NCBI GenBank assembly: GCA_032988165.1
Contig: JANTQF010000350.1
Location: 1-36,275 of the forward strand
Direction: 5' to 3'
Source of the DNA: Emmonsiellopsis sp. PD_33
Lineage: Eukaryota; Ascomycota; Eurotiomycetes; Onygenales; Ajellomycetaceae
Length of the DNA: 36,275 nucleotides
The translations under genes and the position numbers were made by a program. The notes under the pieces were generated by a model. The model worked only from the letters and a program-made list of their open reading frames with translations, ran no database searches and was not told the origin of the DNA. The number at the start of each line of letters is the position of its first letter. Within the stretch, counting starts at the first letter, position 1. Below, one piece after another: positions 21,578 through 33,239 of this stretch.

Positions 21578-22500
21578 ATGTCCTTTACACCTATTGACCC
21601 TTCTAAAGTCTATCAAATTATTGAAGCTACTAGAATGATGAGATCTTTAACTCCAAAAAAATATATTTACTATAAGTAAAGTCTCAAGAAATCATTAAAA
21701 TATAGCTCTAATGACTATAATAGTTTCTAACCTCCTACCTGATTCAAATGAGTCTATATTTACTCCTACTTCATCTCCTGCTGATCCTACTTCATTCAAG
21801 CTATCCTCTATCAGTTCTGTGCCTATCTCTATTCTTTTCTCTATTAGTCCTTTATCCTTTTCTTCTACCTCTAGAGCTCTCACTGCTCTAGCTGAAATGC
21901 TTCCACAAAAGCTATTAAAAGAACTTCTTGTGCTTGTCAAAATGCCATGAGTCTATAAATTAGAATTATGAGCTGACTGTAACATTAACACTAAGAATAA
22001 TATAAATAATGAAGCCCTATTATTATAGACCCATGATACTGTCTTTTTCCCCCTCTATGCTCACTATTTATGGGATGAAGGCCTATTTACAGCCTGTGTT
22101 GATTCTCTCAATTACTACTACAGAGCTTATATTAGGTGTCATTATAATGAGATTAGTAGTTGTTATTTTTACTACCTCTATAAGTTTACCTTCTCAATAC
22201 AGTTATATGCAATTACCTACTAATTAATGTTCATATAGTAAATATCAATAGACCTACTAGCACAGCTGTCAAGATCAAGATGGAGGGTAAGAAATGGTCT
22301 ATAATCTCTATGAAAAGTCTGTTGAAAATAGCCTATAAATTGAATGAGCCATTAGATATTCAGAAGGTTAATACTTGAGACATTAAGTTGAAGGCCCTGT
22401 GCAAAGAGAATGCAGCCTTGAAAGCTAAATTGGTGACTATTTTGAGCCTTCTGAAGGCCACTCAGAACATTCTTAGGATCTAGATAGTTACTGGGGTGGT
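21578..22500 (+). pseudogene. Second decayed ORF of the Helitron block, unrecognised
   Basis: Begins with ATG at 21578 reading MSFTPIDPSKVYQIIEAT, then stops mostly at codons that could have been Gln. Different frames further on read protein-like: FFPLYAHYLWDEGLF (about 22040) and a basic, helical stretch near 22270-22480 with KALCKENAALKAKL, a likely coiled coil. I do not recognise the family. It may be a captured gene, an accessory Helitron ORF, or a second element. The damage pattern matches that of the RepHel gene. An earlier protein-like patch (about 21210-21330) may be its N-terminal part or a separate scrap. Confidence 0.4.
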
Positions 22501-22660
22501 GTTTTACTTTGTTTTTAGCTGCTGAGGGGGGTGTTTTCTTTCTTTTTTACTTAGTTAGCTTGTGCTTTTGTGCTGAAGAATTGAATATGTTGTTTTTATG
22601 ATTCATATATTAATAATTAAGCCTGTAGTATGCCTGTAAATCACACTGTGGGGCTTCTGT

Positions 22661-23236
22661 TTTGAGCTTAGCTCCATAACCCCTTTGAACACTGAGAGGC
22701 TCGTGTGCAAAAAGGTATTTTTCTCTTGGTTATTGTTGTCATTGTGATTGCTGAGATGAAGTTGACGTTGGATTCGACGAAGGCGTGACTGCCGGTCGGC
22801 ATTAAATTAATCCGAACCGGGACCATCGCATGCCTCCTTTTCGTGTCTGGCGATGTAGAATTGTCCAAATAGTAAGAAATCTGGCAATTCAAAGGTGATG
22901 GCATTTGAGAATGTACAGGTAAATTTTTGAGAATGGGATATAGGCTCTAGAAATACACAGCTACATACAAAAAGCAAACATGCAGGCGGGTTTCAAGCAG
23001 CGACGTTACGGGATATATGAAGGAGCGTCATGAGACCAGCCCTAGATAAAGTACCACAAGGGAATGCAGGGGAATTCACATAAAATCCGGTCACGAGTCT
23101 CAGCGATCAAAGGTCAGGGTGGGAAGGGAAAGGGGTTAGATACATGAAGAGCCAAAGGTGGGTATAGTAGATTCTGTCGTTCAAGATAGTTTTTTGTTCT
23201 CAGCCGCACAAGCCATATGAGCCCTCGGCGAATTTA
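22661..23236. other. Intergenic between Helitron block and HRD1
   Basis: Base composition returns to normal near 22.66-22.7 kb. This is the 3' flank of the HRD1 gene. No ORF with coding character and no structured element was recognised. Confidence 0.5.
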
Positions 23237-25941
23237 TCAAGAATCGTCATCTTCTTCAATATAATCCTCCACTGTAACCGCGCGGGACTTCCCTTTGCTA
23301 GGCGAAGCGGCTTTAGGAGTCTCGGGCACCGTGGCTGTGATGCCCTCGGTGGGATGTGTATTCGTAGATGAAGATGTCTGCGAGTCGGGTTGACTATGCG
23401 CGTCAGTGGCTACAGAGGATCTATCGATTGCTCCGTTTGGTGTAATTTTGGTCCACCCTAATGGAGGGGATGTGGATTCCGGAGATGTCTGTCTATGGGC
23501 AGAACTATTCTGGTCAATTCCTCCTTGTGTTCCATGACTTGGCGCTGTAACTGGGTTGGGCGGAAATATGGGTGTGGATCCCAAGCTGGGATCATCAAGC
23601 GGCGAAGACGTATTACTAGACGTATTTCCTCGGGTTAAATGTTCAGTATGGTGAGGTTGGGGATTGGTTGGTGCGGCCGAGAAGAGCGGGTGGGTAGGAG
23701 CTGATGAGGACGAAGGGTTTGTGGCAGTAGGAGGAACAAGGGTTTGGGTCGAGGGTTGGCCAGACTGCTCAACCCGCTGCAAGGGCAATAACGTCCACCC
23801 TTGTGGTAGAGTTAGTCCGTCAGGAAGGCGAATGTCACCTGACCCAAGAGCCGGAACTTGCGGATTAGATGTAAACTGGCGTTGGGTGTTGGTGGAGGGA
23901 ATATGTGAGGAGGCCATAGCGGTGGGAGTGGTAGTAGTAGTCGTAGCAGGAGGGATCGCTGTGGCTGGGGGCTGCGTTGTGGTTGGCGCATTTGTTTGTG
24001 CAGGGTTTGATTGCACAGCGCGGAGCCTTGCAAGTTCACCTTGCAGTAAACGGACAACTTGTAATTGCTCAGCGGTAGCGCGCAGGTTATTGATTTCGTG
24101 TGAAATTTGCTGTTCAATTTGATGGAGTTGGGCTTGGGTATTTTGTAGGTTAAATTGTGGGTTAGCTGGTGCCAGCGGCGCTTGTGGTAGTTGAAAAGCA
24201 GGTCTACCAAATCCAAATCCAAATCCAATGCCTCGCGGACCAGCGTGTGGTAGATTTTGATTAACACCCGGCTGTGCGGGTTGACCTTGATGGATTTGCT
24301 GCGCCATGTTTTGAAACATATCTCCGCGGCCAGCTCCAAATCCAATGCGAAGTGGTCCAAAATTCAGAAACCAAGCTCTTGGTCGGGGTGCTCCCGGCTG
24401 GCCGTTGGCGCCTGGCGCTTCGTTTGCTCCAGCAGGTTGAGCTTCCGGACCACCACCAACATTCGCCCTTCCATCGGGTTGTCCCGCCGGAGCCCCATCC
24501 GCGGCTCCAGGAGCCGCTGGGAAATCCCTACCTCCTACGGCTGTAGCAACTGGACGTCGACAGGTGGGACAATTCTGCTGGCGTTCCAGCCAACTGCGAA
24601 GGCAGGCTAAATGGAGAATATGACCGCATGGAAGCTTCTTCGGCCGAAGGCGTTCTGAACTCTGCCCAGCGGGCCTAGCCCCAGGAGCCTCTCCATTCTG
24701 AGCAGGAGCCGGCTCCCATGGGCGCATCTCTTCACGACAAATGATGCAGGTGTCTTCTCTCTCGATTTCGTCAGCAGTCGCGTCGGGATAACGTGCATTC
24801 ATATCTCTTGTGGCGTTGCGGTAACGAAGGAAGTCGACAACTCGCTTTCCGAATGATCTCATAGTGAGCACAACATCCCGCAGAATGTGTATAGGTAGTC
24901 CGTAAAAGTTAAAAAGGATTGCAAAGAAGGAAACGTAAACAACGAGTTTTAAGAAGTCTAAAATCTGATCAGCTTCTGTACTCTATATTGACAAGCATCA
25001 CGTTTACTCACCTGTGATGAGCTCAAGGTAAAACACCCATCGCCCCTTTTCTTCCCAACCCGGAACGTCGAGCTCCATTTCATCAATGTCATCCTCATTC
25101 GGCAAAGCAGCAGAAGGTCCATCTGGGTCTGACTCTGCCTGTTGTTGAAGAGCTTCTTCTCTAGCAGCTCTGAGTTCCGCTCTTCGTTCCTCCATTTTTA
25201 CTCGTCGTTGTTGTCGAGTAATGTAGATTTCCCAGAGGGAGATGGAATATCTGGCTGCCGTAGATGTTGACAGGATCGATAGGATAGCAAACTCGAATCC
25301 AAACATCACCATCATATCCGGCCGAGCTTGGCGCAAAACGGTTCTCACCGCATACTCCAGTATCGAGACGTTGAACGCCACGGATAAAATCAGGGACAGC
25401 GCTAGCCGCGTATGGAAAAGGCGGGGACTATTGGGAGGTTGTTGTTCCAGTATCTCTACTCGACCTTCGCCGATCCACCCCCAGATCTTGCCCACAAGAA
25501 GGCAGACGAACATGACCAAAAACCACGCTCCTAGTTCACCACGGAATGTAGTCATTGCAAGGCAGGTTTCCGTCACCGCGAACCAAGCTTTCTCATACAA
25601 CTGTTCGGTTTCGATGGGGCGGAGAGGTCCATATAGCAGTCGCTGCAATCCATACAAAACAAATCCGACGGCCAATAAGGAGAGGTTCGTTAGAATCTAA
25701 ATACCGATTGCGGTCAGCATTTACTCTGGCTGAGGCCGTTGTGGCAAGTGTGCACATACCATGAGATTGGCGTTGCTCTGTGATAGATACACGCAGGCGG
25801 AATAGAAATTTGCTCGTTGGTGCAGGGCCTTCAGGACCACACCAGCCGCCAGGGTCGTAGAGACCTGCGAAATTGTTAGAACAGACTTCATAAATGTAAG
25901 GAATCGAGCAACCGTACCCCAGCATAAGCTGCTAACCTCAT
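23237..25941 (-). CDS. HRD1: HRD1/synoviolin-type ER-membrane RING E3 ubiquitin ligase, 4 exons
   Basis: An 844 aa ubiquitin ligase of ER-associated degradation. Exons: 25918-25941 (only 8 codons), 25760-25864, 25012-25696, 23237-24957; introns are 53, 63 and 54 nt and the total is 845 codons in frame. The N-terminal half holds several transmembrane segments in the Hrd1 arrangement, starting MRLAAYAG, with LHQRANFYSACVYLSQSN as a conserved early patch. A charged, coiled-coil-like cytosolic loop lies about 195-255, and the last TM segment crosses into exon 4. The RING-H2 domain spans 342-404: CIIC, a long Pro/Gly/Ala-rich loop, CGHILHLAC, then CPTC. All eight zinc ligands are present. The rest (about 410-844) is a low-complexity Gln/Pro/Ser/Thr-rich tail with a helical patch near 600-640 and an acidic end. 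Divergent from the MFS gene at 26500. Likely induced by the unfolded-protein response, as elsewhere. Confidence 0.93.
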
Positions 25942-26499
25942 GGCGGAAAGGAGGTCGCGGGGACCCAACAGAGGTTTGTTTTCAGGAAAGGAGAGGATAA
26001 TAAAAAAAGGAACGCATTAAGAAAACATAGTCAAGGTGTGTATGAAAAGAAACCCAGGTGGGGGGTTCTCTCTGCTCACAGCAATTTGGTGGATGGATGG
26101 TCGCAAGTGGTTGAATTCATGCCAGCTATCATCATGATGCCGTGACGGAGTTGTCAGCGGCGTTCCGGTGGTGGCAGTGGCGGGAGCCAATCAGAGCGAG
26201 GGATCTGGCCTCAATGACTAAGACATTATGTCATTGCCACGCTAGTCTGTAACGGGTAAGGTCAACGCTTCCCCAGGCCGGCGACGTCAACCCAAACTTC
26301 AGCCTTGGAACTTCTCTCCACCACCACGATCTATCTACATGCGCCTGTTGAGACTTCAATCGCAGCATTGACGTCTCCAACATGGTTACTGCGGTACGTG
26401 TTCCATTCCCCATTGGCGCCATTACACACCCGGCACCGCAAACATCCACTAACCCTAATCTCCAATCCAGAGATGTAACGCTGTACACCACCCCACATC
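25942..26499. promoter_or_regulatory. Divergent promoter between HRD1 and MFS transporter
   Basis: A 558-bp shared upstream region. CCAATCA at 26187-26193 matches the CCAAT-binding-complex consensus of Aspergillus. Two ACGT-core bZIP-like sites are present: GACGTCA at 26283-26289 and TGACGTC at 26369-26375. They could serve bZIP factors such as HacA or CRE-type proteins. Occupancy is untested. Confidence 0.5.
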
Positions 26500-28377
26500 A
26501 TGATGTTTACCGCAACCAAACTTCAGACCGCCACATATCTCTTGGGCGTCTGCCTGTTTTCAATCTCCTTCCTAGTCTTCCTCAACTCCTCGATATCCTT
26601 TGTCGTGACAGACTTGATCAATTTGCCTGCTGGTGAGGGAGATGCGGTTGGCACCCTAGGTTTTGCTGATGAGCTACTAGCATTGGTAGCTTGCCCCCTA
26701 TGGGGAATGCTGTCAGATCGCATTGGGGTTAGATATGTGAGTGGACCATTATTTATGAACGGTATGCGCACAAGTTCTTATTCTTGTGTCTAGGTATGCA
26801 CCGCAGGATATGCCATCATTGCGTTGTCTCTGGCGTTGTTCGTACAGGCCAGAAATGTATATCCGGAACTCCTGCTGGGCCGGCTCTTGTTCAGCCTTGG
26901 CGGGTCTGCCGTAACGACCATGGTGACTGCCGTTCTTCCAGCCGTAACTGCGAGTAAAGATTACTCAGGAGATGCAGAACACCCTAGGGGAATTGCGGAG
27001 TCCACTTCCGCCTCTTCTAGCACACCCCAAAGGGGTCCATCACACACTCCCAGGCCATCCAACTCTTCCGAGTTAACAATCACCCCTATGCTTTACAGGA
27101 CCAGACTTCCAAGCTCGACCACGGTTGAAGAAAAGCCTAGAAAAGGCTCCACCTCGCACGTCGCTGGGTTCGTCGGCATGCTGACGGGAAGCGGTGCGGT
27201 TGTCGCCCTCTTGATTTTCTTGCCCCTTCCGGCATGGTTTGAGAGATCTGGTTATTCTCCAGCTCAGTCGATTAAATCGAGTTACTACATAGTAGCCGTA
27301 CTTGCGATTGTTGTTTCCTGTGGCTGCTTCATGGGACTACGGCATCTGCCTGATGACCAGTACACTGGGCGGACATCACTGTTCAAATCTACCAGACCAC
27401 CTCCGTCAGATGGATCCGAGGCCCCAGTCAATCCAACCTCACCGCTATTTTCATGGCTACCGCAGTCATACCTTTCACAATTCAGCGAGTCATTCCTGCT
27501 TGGCTTTCAGCACTCGGACATAGGACTCGCTTATCTTGGCGGGTTCGTCGCTCGAGCCTCGACCATTGGGATTTCACTGTTTATCCCACTATATGTCAAC
27601 CAGTACTACCGCCATTCCGGTCTTTGCGAAGTTGGAGACCCTCCTAATGACGAAATCTACATTTCCGGTTCCGACCTGGGTGAAATAAAAAGGTCCTGTC
27701 CAAAAGCGTACATTGTGGCGTCTATATTGACCGGTGTTGCGCAGCTAATCGCATTATGCTGCGCCCCAATTTTCGGCTATCTCTCAGCAAAATCACCACG
27801 TCATAATATTCCGTTATTGGCTGCTGCTTTAACTGGAATCATTGGCTATTTACTCCTTGCCTTCCTCCCAAGTCCGAAGATGAATGGTCCAGACGGGAGT
27901 GCCGCCATATTCATCCCCATGGCTCTTATAGGAATCAGCCAAATCGGCTCAATTGTCTGCAGCTTAGCAGGCCTCAGCAGCCAAATTATTGGCTTAGACC
28001 CCAAGGATACTACTCTCACCCAAAACTCGAACGGCCATTTCCAGCGGAGACATTCGACCGAGCAGGCAGCGGCCGACTCCTCAGATACCGGAATTCGCAC
28101 CCAGAATGAACGCTCGGCGCTTCTGCCTAAGTCGACATCATCATCAACAGCCTCCGTGGATAATTTAGTCCACCTCAAAGGCTCTGTGGCAGGAATGTAC
28201 TCCCTATACGGCGGTGCAGGTATCCTCCTTCTCACAAAAATTGGTGGCCTCCTATCAGATAAAGTCTCCCCCAAAGCTCCCTTTTTTATTCTCGCCGGCT
28301 TCAATGGAGTGCTGCTGGTCGCTGGAATTGCAATTGGTGCTTGGCGGAGCTGTTTTCCGGTAAAGAAGAGCACCTAA
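26500..28377 (+). CDS. MFS transporter, YCR023C-like, 2 exons
   Basis: A 606 aa major facilitator superfamily permease with about 12 predicted transmembrane segments. Exons 26500-26736 and 26794-28377 join in phase 0 through a 57-nt intron (GTGAGT...CTAG), giving DRIGVRY then VCTAGYAI. TM1 reads LGVCLFSISFLVFLNSS. The MFS signature loop after TM2 is clear: LVACPLWGMLSDRIGVR (G-x-L-S-D-R-x-G-R type). A hydrophilic loop at about 120-205 carries Ser/Pro-rich sequence, and another Ser-rich loop lies near 475-530. The SFVVTDL and GTLGFADELLALVACP patches are those of the fungal YCR023C-like group, often placed at the vacuolar membrane; the substrate is not known. Start at 26500 or 26503; the in-frame context leaves both possible. 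Divergent from HRD1. Confidence 0.88.
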
Positions 28378-29289
28378 AATAAGACCCAAGATTAGATTTC
28401 ACGAGGGCCTGTGGGAACAAGGAGAGTGAATTTTTCCGTCCTTGCCACGTTGTTTTTCTGCTTTTTTTTTTTTCTAAGCGGGGGTTAGGTTTTATGTTGC
28501 ATATATGGGCTGCGTTGTGTATGATACGAGCGATACACCTTGTCGCATTTATATTCCATTTTTATCCATATTCCCAGCACCCTTGATGTTCCAACATGAC
28601 GCCTTCATCAGCTAAATATGATTGATAGGAAATTATATATCCACGCTAGGCGCTATTCGTTCTAACGCCACGATCTCATACGACAAAGTCCCTCCTTGTT
28701 GGAAACATCATATATAAGCATAACAAAGATCCCCCGCGGGACCCAGCTGACTGGGTTATATATTTAATCGAATACCAGGCACCCGGGTACCCTACCCTAC
28801 ATATGCCATGCCATGCCATGCTATGCGATGCGATTCGGGCTGCCTACCCGCATCCGCATCCCCCCCCCTCCAAACATTCCCGCGTATTTCACCCAGCAAG
28901 CAAGAATCCTTCCTGCAAAAGCAACCGTGATATGACACTGTAGTATTGCCTAGCTAAAAATATAAAAAATTCCTACGTGTTTTTATTTATGTATGTATGC
29001 GCGAGATCGCTATGCTATGTAGGGAGGAGAGGGGCGTGTATAATAACCTACCTGTTATTTGTATGTACATGAATAGAAGGATTCGTTGGGAAGATCTAGA
29101 TGCTGGGTATATTTGCTATACTTGCCTTTTTGTTTTGAGATTGGGGGCTAGAACTAGATGTGCGGATTTTGTATTATTTCATGCAGGAAGTGTTTTGAGA
29201 TGGGGAGGGACAGGGGGATTATTTTTAACATATCCGGGGCATAGACAGGAGACCCGAAGACACTGCTGCCATGCAAAAGTAGAGGGATG
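28378..29289. other. Intergenic, 3' flank of MFS gene
   Basis: Contains a T-rich tract just after the stop (28462-28473), a TATATATTTAATC stretch near 28757 and a pentanucleotide minisatellite. The short ORF at 28997-29290 has no recognisable content. No gene called. Confidence 0.5.
28804..28832. repeat. (ATGCC)n minisatellite
   Basis: Pentanucleotide units ATGCC, ATGCC, ATGCC, ATGCT, ATGCG, ATGCG in tandem. Non-coding. Confidence 0.85.
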
Positions 29290-30350
29290 AAGAGGCAGAT
29301 GTCTAACTAGCTACAGTCAAGAGCAAGAAGGGAGATGTAGCCGTTCCTTTTTATGATGCAGAAAACGCAGTATCCATCCCACCAATTTAGTTAGATACTA
29401 ACATTATGATGGATAGTTATATGGCGAATGACTAACCAGCATAGTCCAAGGTAAAATAATTCGATTTCAGAAGTAGAGAATTTTATATATGTAGTTATTA
29501 CTGTAGTCTACCTCTGCTACACCAAAGTGCTACATCCAAGCACTCCCTTCTTGGTATACCAGTAGAAATAATGTGACAAGTTTCAAAAGGAGAAGAATAA
29601 TGTATTCAAACCACTGATAAATTTCTTCCCATCCCACAACCAATGGATGAATCTAATCCACAAAGAATCACAATCAAGATCAGGAAATGGCAGAAAAAAC
29701 ACTCTAACTATCCTTTTTTTTGATGACTTTAATGAAGATGACCAGTAAACACTAGCTGTAGATATCTTGGTTATTAGAGATCTAGACACGTTTTACATAG
29801 ACTTTAGAACTATATAGGCCATAGTCCTTCCTACTAACTTGAAGTCTATAGAACCTCATCCCCACCCCCATCTTACTGGGGAATAGAAAAACACCATCTG
29901 CTTCTTCTGCATGGCTGCTCGCTAATAACTGCAGACCCGATCTTTGTTTGCTACTCACAACTATTTCATGCATAGGCAATGTTCATCATGAGTAAATAGC
30001 TAAGCAAATAAAAAAAGAAAACTCCACTATCCATACCTGCATACTAGCTACTAAAGATGTGATATGCCCCATCCACCGTCCATGGATAAAAATGCCAGTG
30101 CCATATTAATCAGTAAGCCTATCAACACACAATCAGTTCAGTCCTATCTAATTTGCACTTCAATGGGGAATGCTACCTAAAGTTCTAACTAATTAACTAC
30201 AACTTTGTAAATGAGTTATCTACCACTTCTTACACACTTTCCCATATATAACCAGTCAAATTCTATTAGTTATTTCATACGGCAGTCACTCCATCAACCT
30301 CAGCCCAAGCTGTCCCCAGCATACAGAGTAAGGGGTTTACATAGCGTCAC
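29290..30350. other. Small AT-rich island, possible element relic
   Basis: Composition is visibly more AT-rich than the flanks. Two short minus-strand ORFs lie end to end (29782-29979 and 29583-29789), one with a basic Ser-rich sequence and the other with IRFIHWLWDG. They could be fragments of a decayed transposon ORF, but I recognise no domain. The stop density and TA richness resemble the Helitron block, though less extreme. Confidence 0.3.
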
Positions 30351-33171
30351 CTCTCAATAGATTATCAATCACGCAAATTAGAACAAAACGTGGGTATGTA
30401 GGGATGTATGTATATTAGACAGGGTTTGCTTGTTTCAGGATCCGGAAGATACGTAATAACTTCCATTGCAAACAGGGACGAGTGGGGGAAAGGTCCATAC
30501 CATACTACATTCAAACCCGCCATGCCATTGAAACGAAACCTTGAGATCTTTAATTTTGTCTTCCCCCACCCTCTCCCTCTCTATGAGTGTGTGAAGCAGC
30601 TAGGCCAAGCGAGAAGGGAGCAAGCCAGTGCAGGTGTCCAGGATACCACGGCATCCTGCAGAAAATAGCCACCATTAGTTGCATCAGGTACCTGCAAGTC
30701 TACCGTTTTCCTTTCTTTTTGCTTTTTTTTTTTTTGCTCCCTCCCGCTTCTCTTTTTCTCTTTCATTTTCTCTTCTTTTAAAACAAAATCGTTCCAGCGT
30801 CCTTCCTTGCTTTCTATGTCCCACCTCACACTGATCTAAGATTCAGAGGGGAAGTTTCCCGAAACTATTTTCCTACCTAGGAGAGCCTAAAGGAGTAAGT
30901 AATTGTAAAGATGCAAGCACCATAGATGATCTCACATAGCTGGGTAACTATCAAGTATTCAGCCACAGTCCATCCTTGCTCGCTCCCCTTCTCCCGCGTT
31001 ATTGAGGTCTGCCTTTGCGTGGCAAGGCAAGGGGATAAGGGAAAAACAAGGTTAAGATCAATCAGTTCGATTAGTATTGATCTCCGATCAAAAAGAATAC
31101 GGGGCCAGAAAAAAAAAAAACAAAAAAGAAGAAGAAAAAGTGATTACCTTTTTCACAGGAGCGGCGGCCATAGAAAGTTCAATCCACTCAACAATGTTCA
31201 ACTCGGGCCCCCTCCCCTCCGCCTTCGTGATATGATACTGCTTCAACTTGAACCTCCAATGTAGAAAAGAAAGCTGCAACCTTAACTAAGCAAGGGACGT
31301 CACGCCAAGAGCTGATCAAAGTGTAGGTTTTGCGGGAAGCACGAGGCAGCAATAACGAGATTCGAGATTCTAGACCGCAGGGGCCGTTGAAGGAAAAAGA
31401 AAATAAATCCATAGAATACTAGTATGGATCATGATGTGCTGCGGATGAATAGACGAAACAGAACACCCAGACAGTTATAACTTATTATTGCTCTATGAAA
31501 GAGGCAAAGGGAAAACGGCGGCTAGTCTGCTCGGTAGATAAAAGTAATGTTGCCAGCCCCAGCTGCGCTGCAGATATTGGTAAGCTGCAAAGAGCAAACT
31601 CCTAGGATCAACAAAGATTTATCTGTGTTGGCCAGATGGGACGCATACCAAAGGCAGGGTTCGATGGTTTAGATGGATGCTGGAGTCCATCGGGAAGCCT
31701 GAGACAACGCTCCCAGGCTCAACGTAACTCTGTCTGCTCCCAGACAAGCTGAAAGAGTCAGTCAATAGATTTGAAACAGCTGTTTCTAGAGAACCAAGCA
31801 GCAAGTTTTAGTAGGGAGGGTTCTACATGGGAAAAGAAAGATAGAGTGCCACAAGGTAACGTGCGTTCAAAGCGTTGCTAACGTCCCGAAACGTGGCTTT
31901 TCCCCCCCCTCTCTTTGCCCCCTTCGTGAATCGTGAGAAGGAAAAAAAGCAAAAAAGACGGCAACTCAGTCTTAAAGTCAGAGATGTGATAGCACGATCG
32001 ACAAGGCGAGTGGCGCTTAGATCCCCGAGTGCCAAGTTTGTCAGGGCGTTTGGCAACGGCCAGTGATATTGCACTGAAGGGGGAAAACCTTTCTCCTTCT
32101 GACATGTCAAATCATTCCCCTAGCCGGTAGGGTGATTCGTGAACATGTTTGCAACGCTTCGAAACCGCCATAAAAGAAACATGGCGGGTAGCTGCCCACA
32201 CGCCAACTGGCGTTTATGATCATTTGCAAGGGAAAGACGCAACTCAGACTTATTCTTCGAAAATTCTAGAGCGGCACAGGCAGCGAACGAGTGGCTTTGA
32301 CGCAGCCAGCTAAAGGATTCTAGACGAACGCCCAACACAGTTTCGTCAACGGCCATGCTGCACGTAGCCGCGGAGTGGTTTAAAGCTGCCGTGCATTAGG
32401 GCTACAAAGGGGGGGCCACACCATGGTATACTCGTCAATAGTGAAAGCAACCTCCCTCCCTTATTTATCCCCCGCCAGCTTGTTCGTGTAGAACATGCTG
32501 CTATGCTGGGGTAGAATTGTGGCTGGAGTTCAAATCCATGGTAGGAGGCTCGTTTAATCCTATCCGTCGATTCCAAATCAGTATTGACCTCCATGGAAAC
32601 CTGAATATTGTTGTTGCTTTGGCAGATTATGGATGGCGGCGGCCAACAGCTTTTTCCACAATAATGTCGACTGCAGATGAGACTGGGAGGAAGCCACATG
32701 TCAAGATGAAAAAGTTTTTTTATTGTCTCTGCTATCAACGGTCGTAATTCTCCGAGAAGTTAAAGATCTGAGACCCCATTTAATGAAGTCACTGCCTTCG
32801 TCGAAAAAACGAGATCTCAGCTTCCAGCTCTCATTGTGCAAATCGAATCCAGCAGTGTTGACTGCTATTGTCTCTATTATCCTTCTTCGTGAACCAAGAC
32901 ACAAACAGAATTCGAATAAAAGGAGGGGCCCATCGAAGAGCTCTGGGGTAAAAATTGGTTCGAGAATTGACGGATAGACTTGGTGTAAGTACGAAACCCT
33001 CATGGAGGAACGATCCCATACCTTGACGGACAGGGCTCTAATATCTCAATATCAAAGTCTTCCTGTGTTCAGCTTGCTCAAGCCTCATACACGACTGTGT
33101 TCAGGGGAACAGAACTCCTCGGCCATTTTGACGAGAGAGTACCTGACTCGAGACAATCCTGTCCACGAGCA
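30351..33171. other. Long intergenic, upstream of the Myb-like gene
   Basis: About 2.8 kb without a convincing gene. It includes T-rich tracts at 30716-30736 and A-rich tracts near 31108-31139. Several short ORFs overlap on both strands, none with domain content. It may hold an extended promoter for the regulator at 33240, or an unrecognised non-coding RNA, but nothing in the sequence proves either. Confidence 0.45.
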
Positions 33172-33178
33172 TATATAC
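33172..33178 (+). promoter_or_regulatory. TATA-like box upstream of Myb-like gene
   Basis: TATATAC, 62 bp upstream of the ATG at 33240. This spacing fits a short 5' leader. If it is used, the upstream ATGs at 33002 and 33097 would not be in the mRNA, which supports the start at 33240. Confidence 0.45.
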
Positions 33179-33239
33179 AAATCTGTATATCATCCCCGAG
33201 TATCAAAAAAAAAAATTCTAGAAAATCCACCCATCCACA

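Larger units (their letters stand above)
15290..22660 (+). mobile_element. RIP-degraded Helitron (rolling-circle DNA transposon)
   Basis: An abrupt AT-rich block with most CpA/TpG replaced by TpA, carrying the remains of a Helitron RepHel gene (15495-20958) and further decayed coding DNA. Helitrons move by a HUH-Rep plus Pif1 helicase and have no inverted repeats or target-site duplication; their ends are 5'-TC and CTRR-3' after a hairpin. I could not identify these ends here, so the boundaries are placed only where composition changes (about 15.29 and 22.66 kb). The part right of 21 kb could belong to the same element or to a second one. Confidence 0.75.

Noticed and set aside
23664..24122. 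Plus-strand ORFs opposite HRD1 (also 24257-24610)
   Set aside because: They lie antisense to the HRD1 tail and RING coding region and show only the reverse of its low-complexity codons.
26382..26499. Upstream ATG at 26382 as start of the MFS gene through an extra intron
   Set aside because: Splicing GTACGT to the CAG at 26471 leads into a stop in the joined frame. The ATG at 26500 gives a normal first transmembrane segment.
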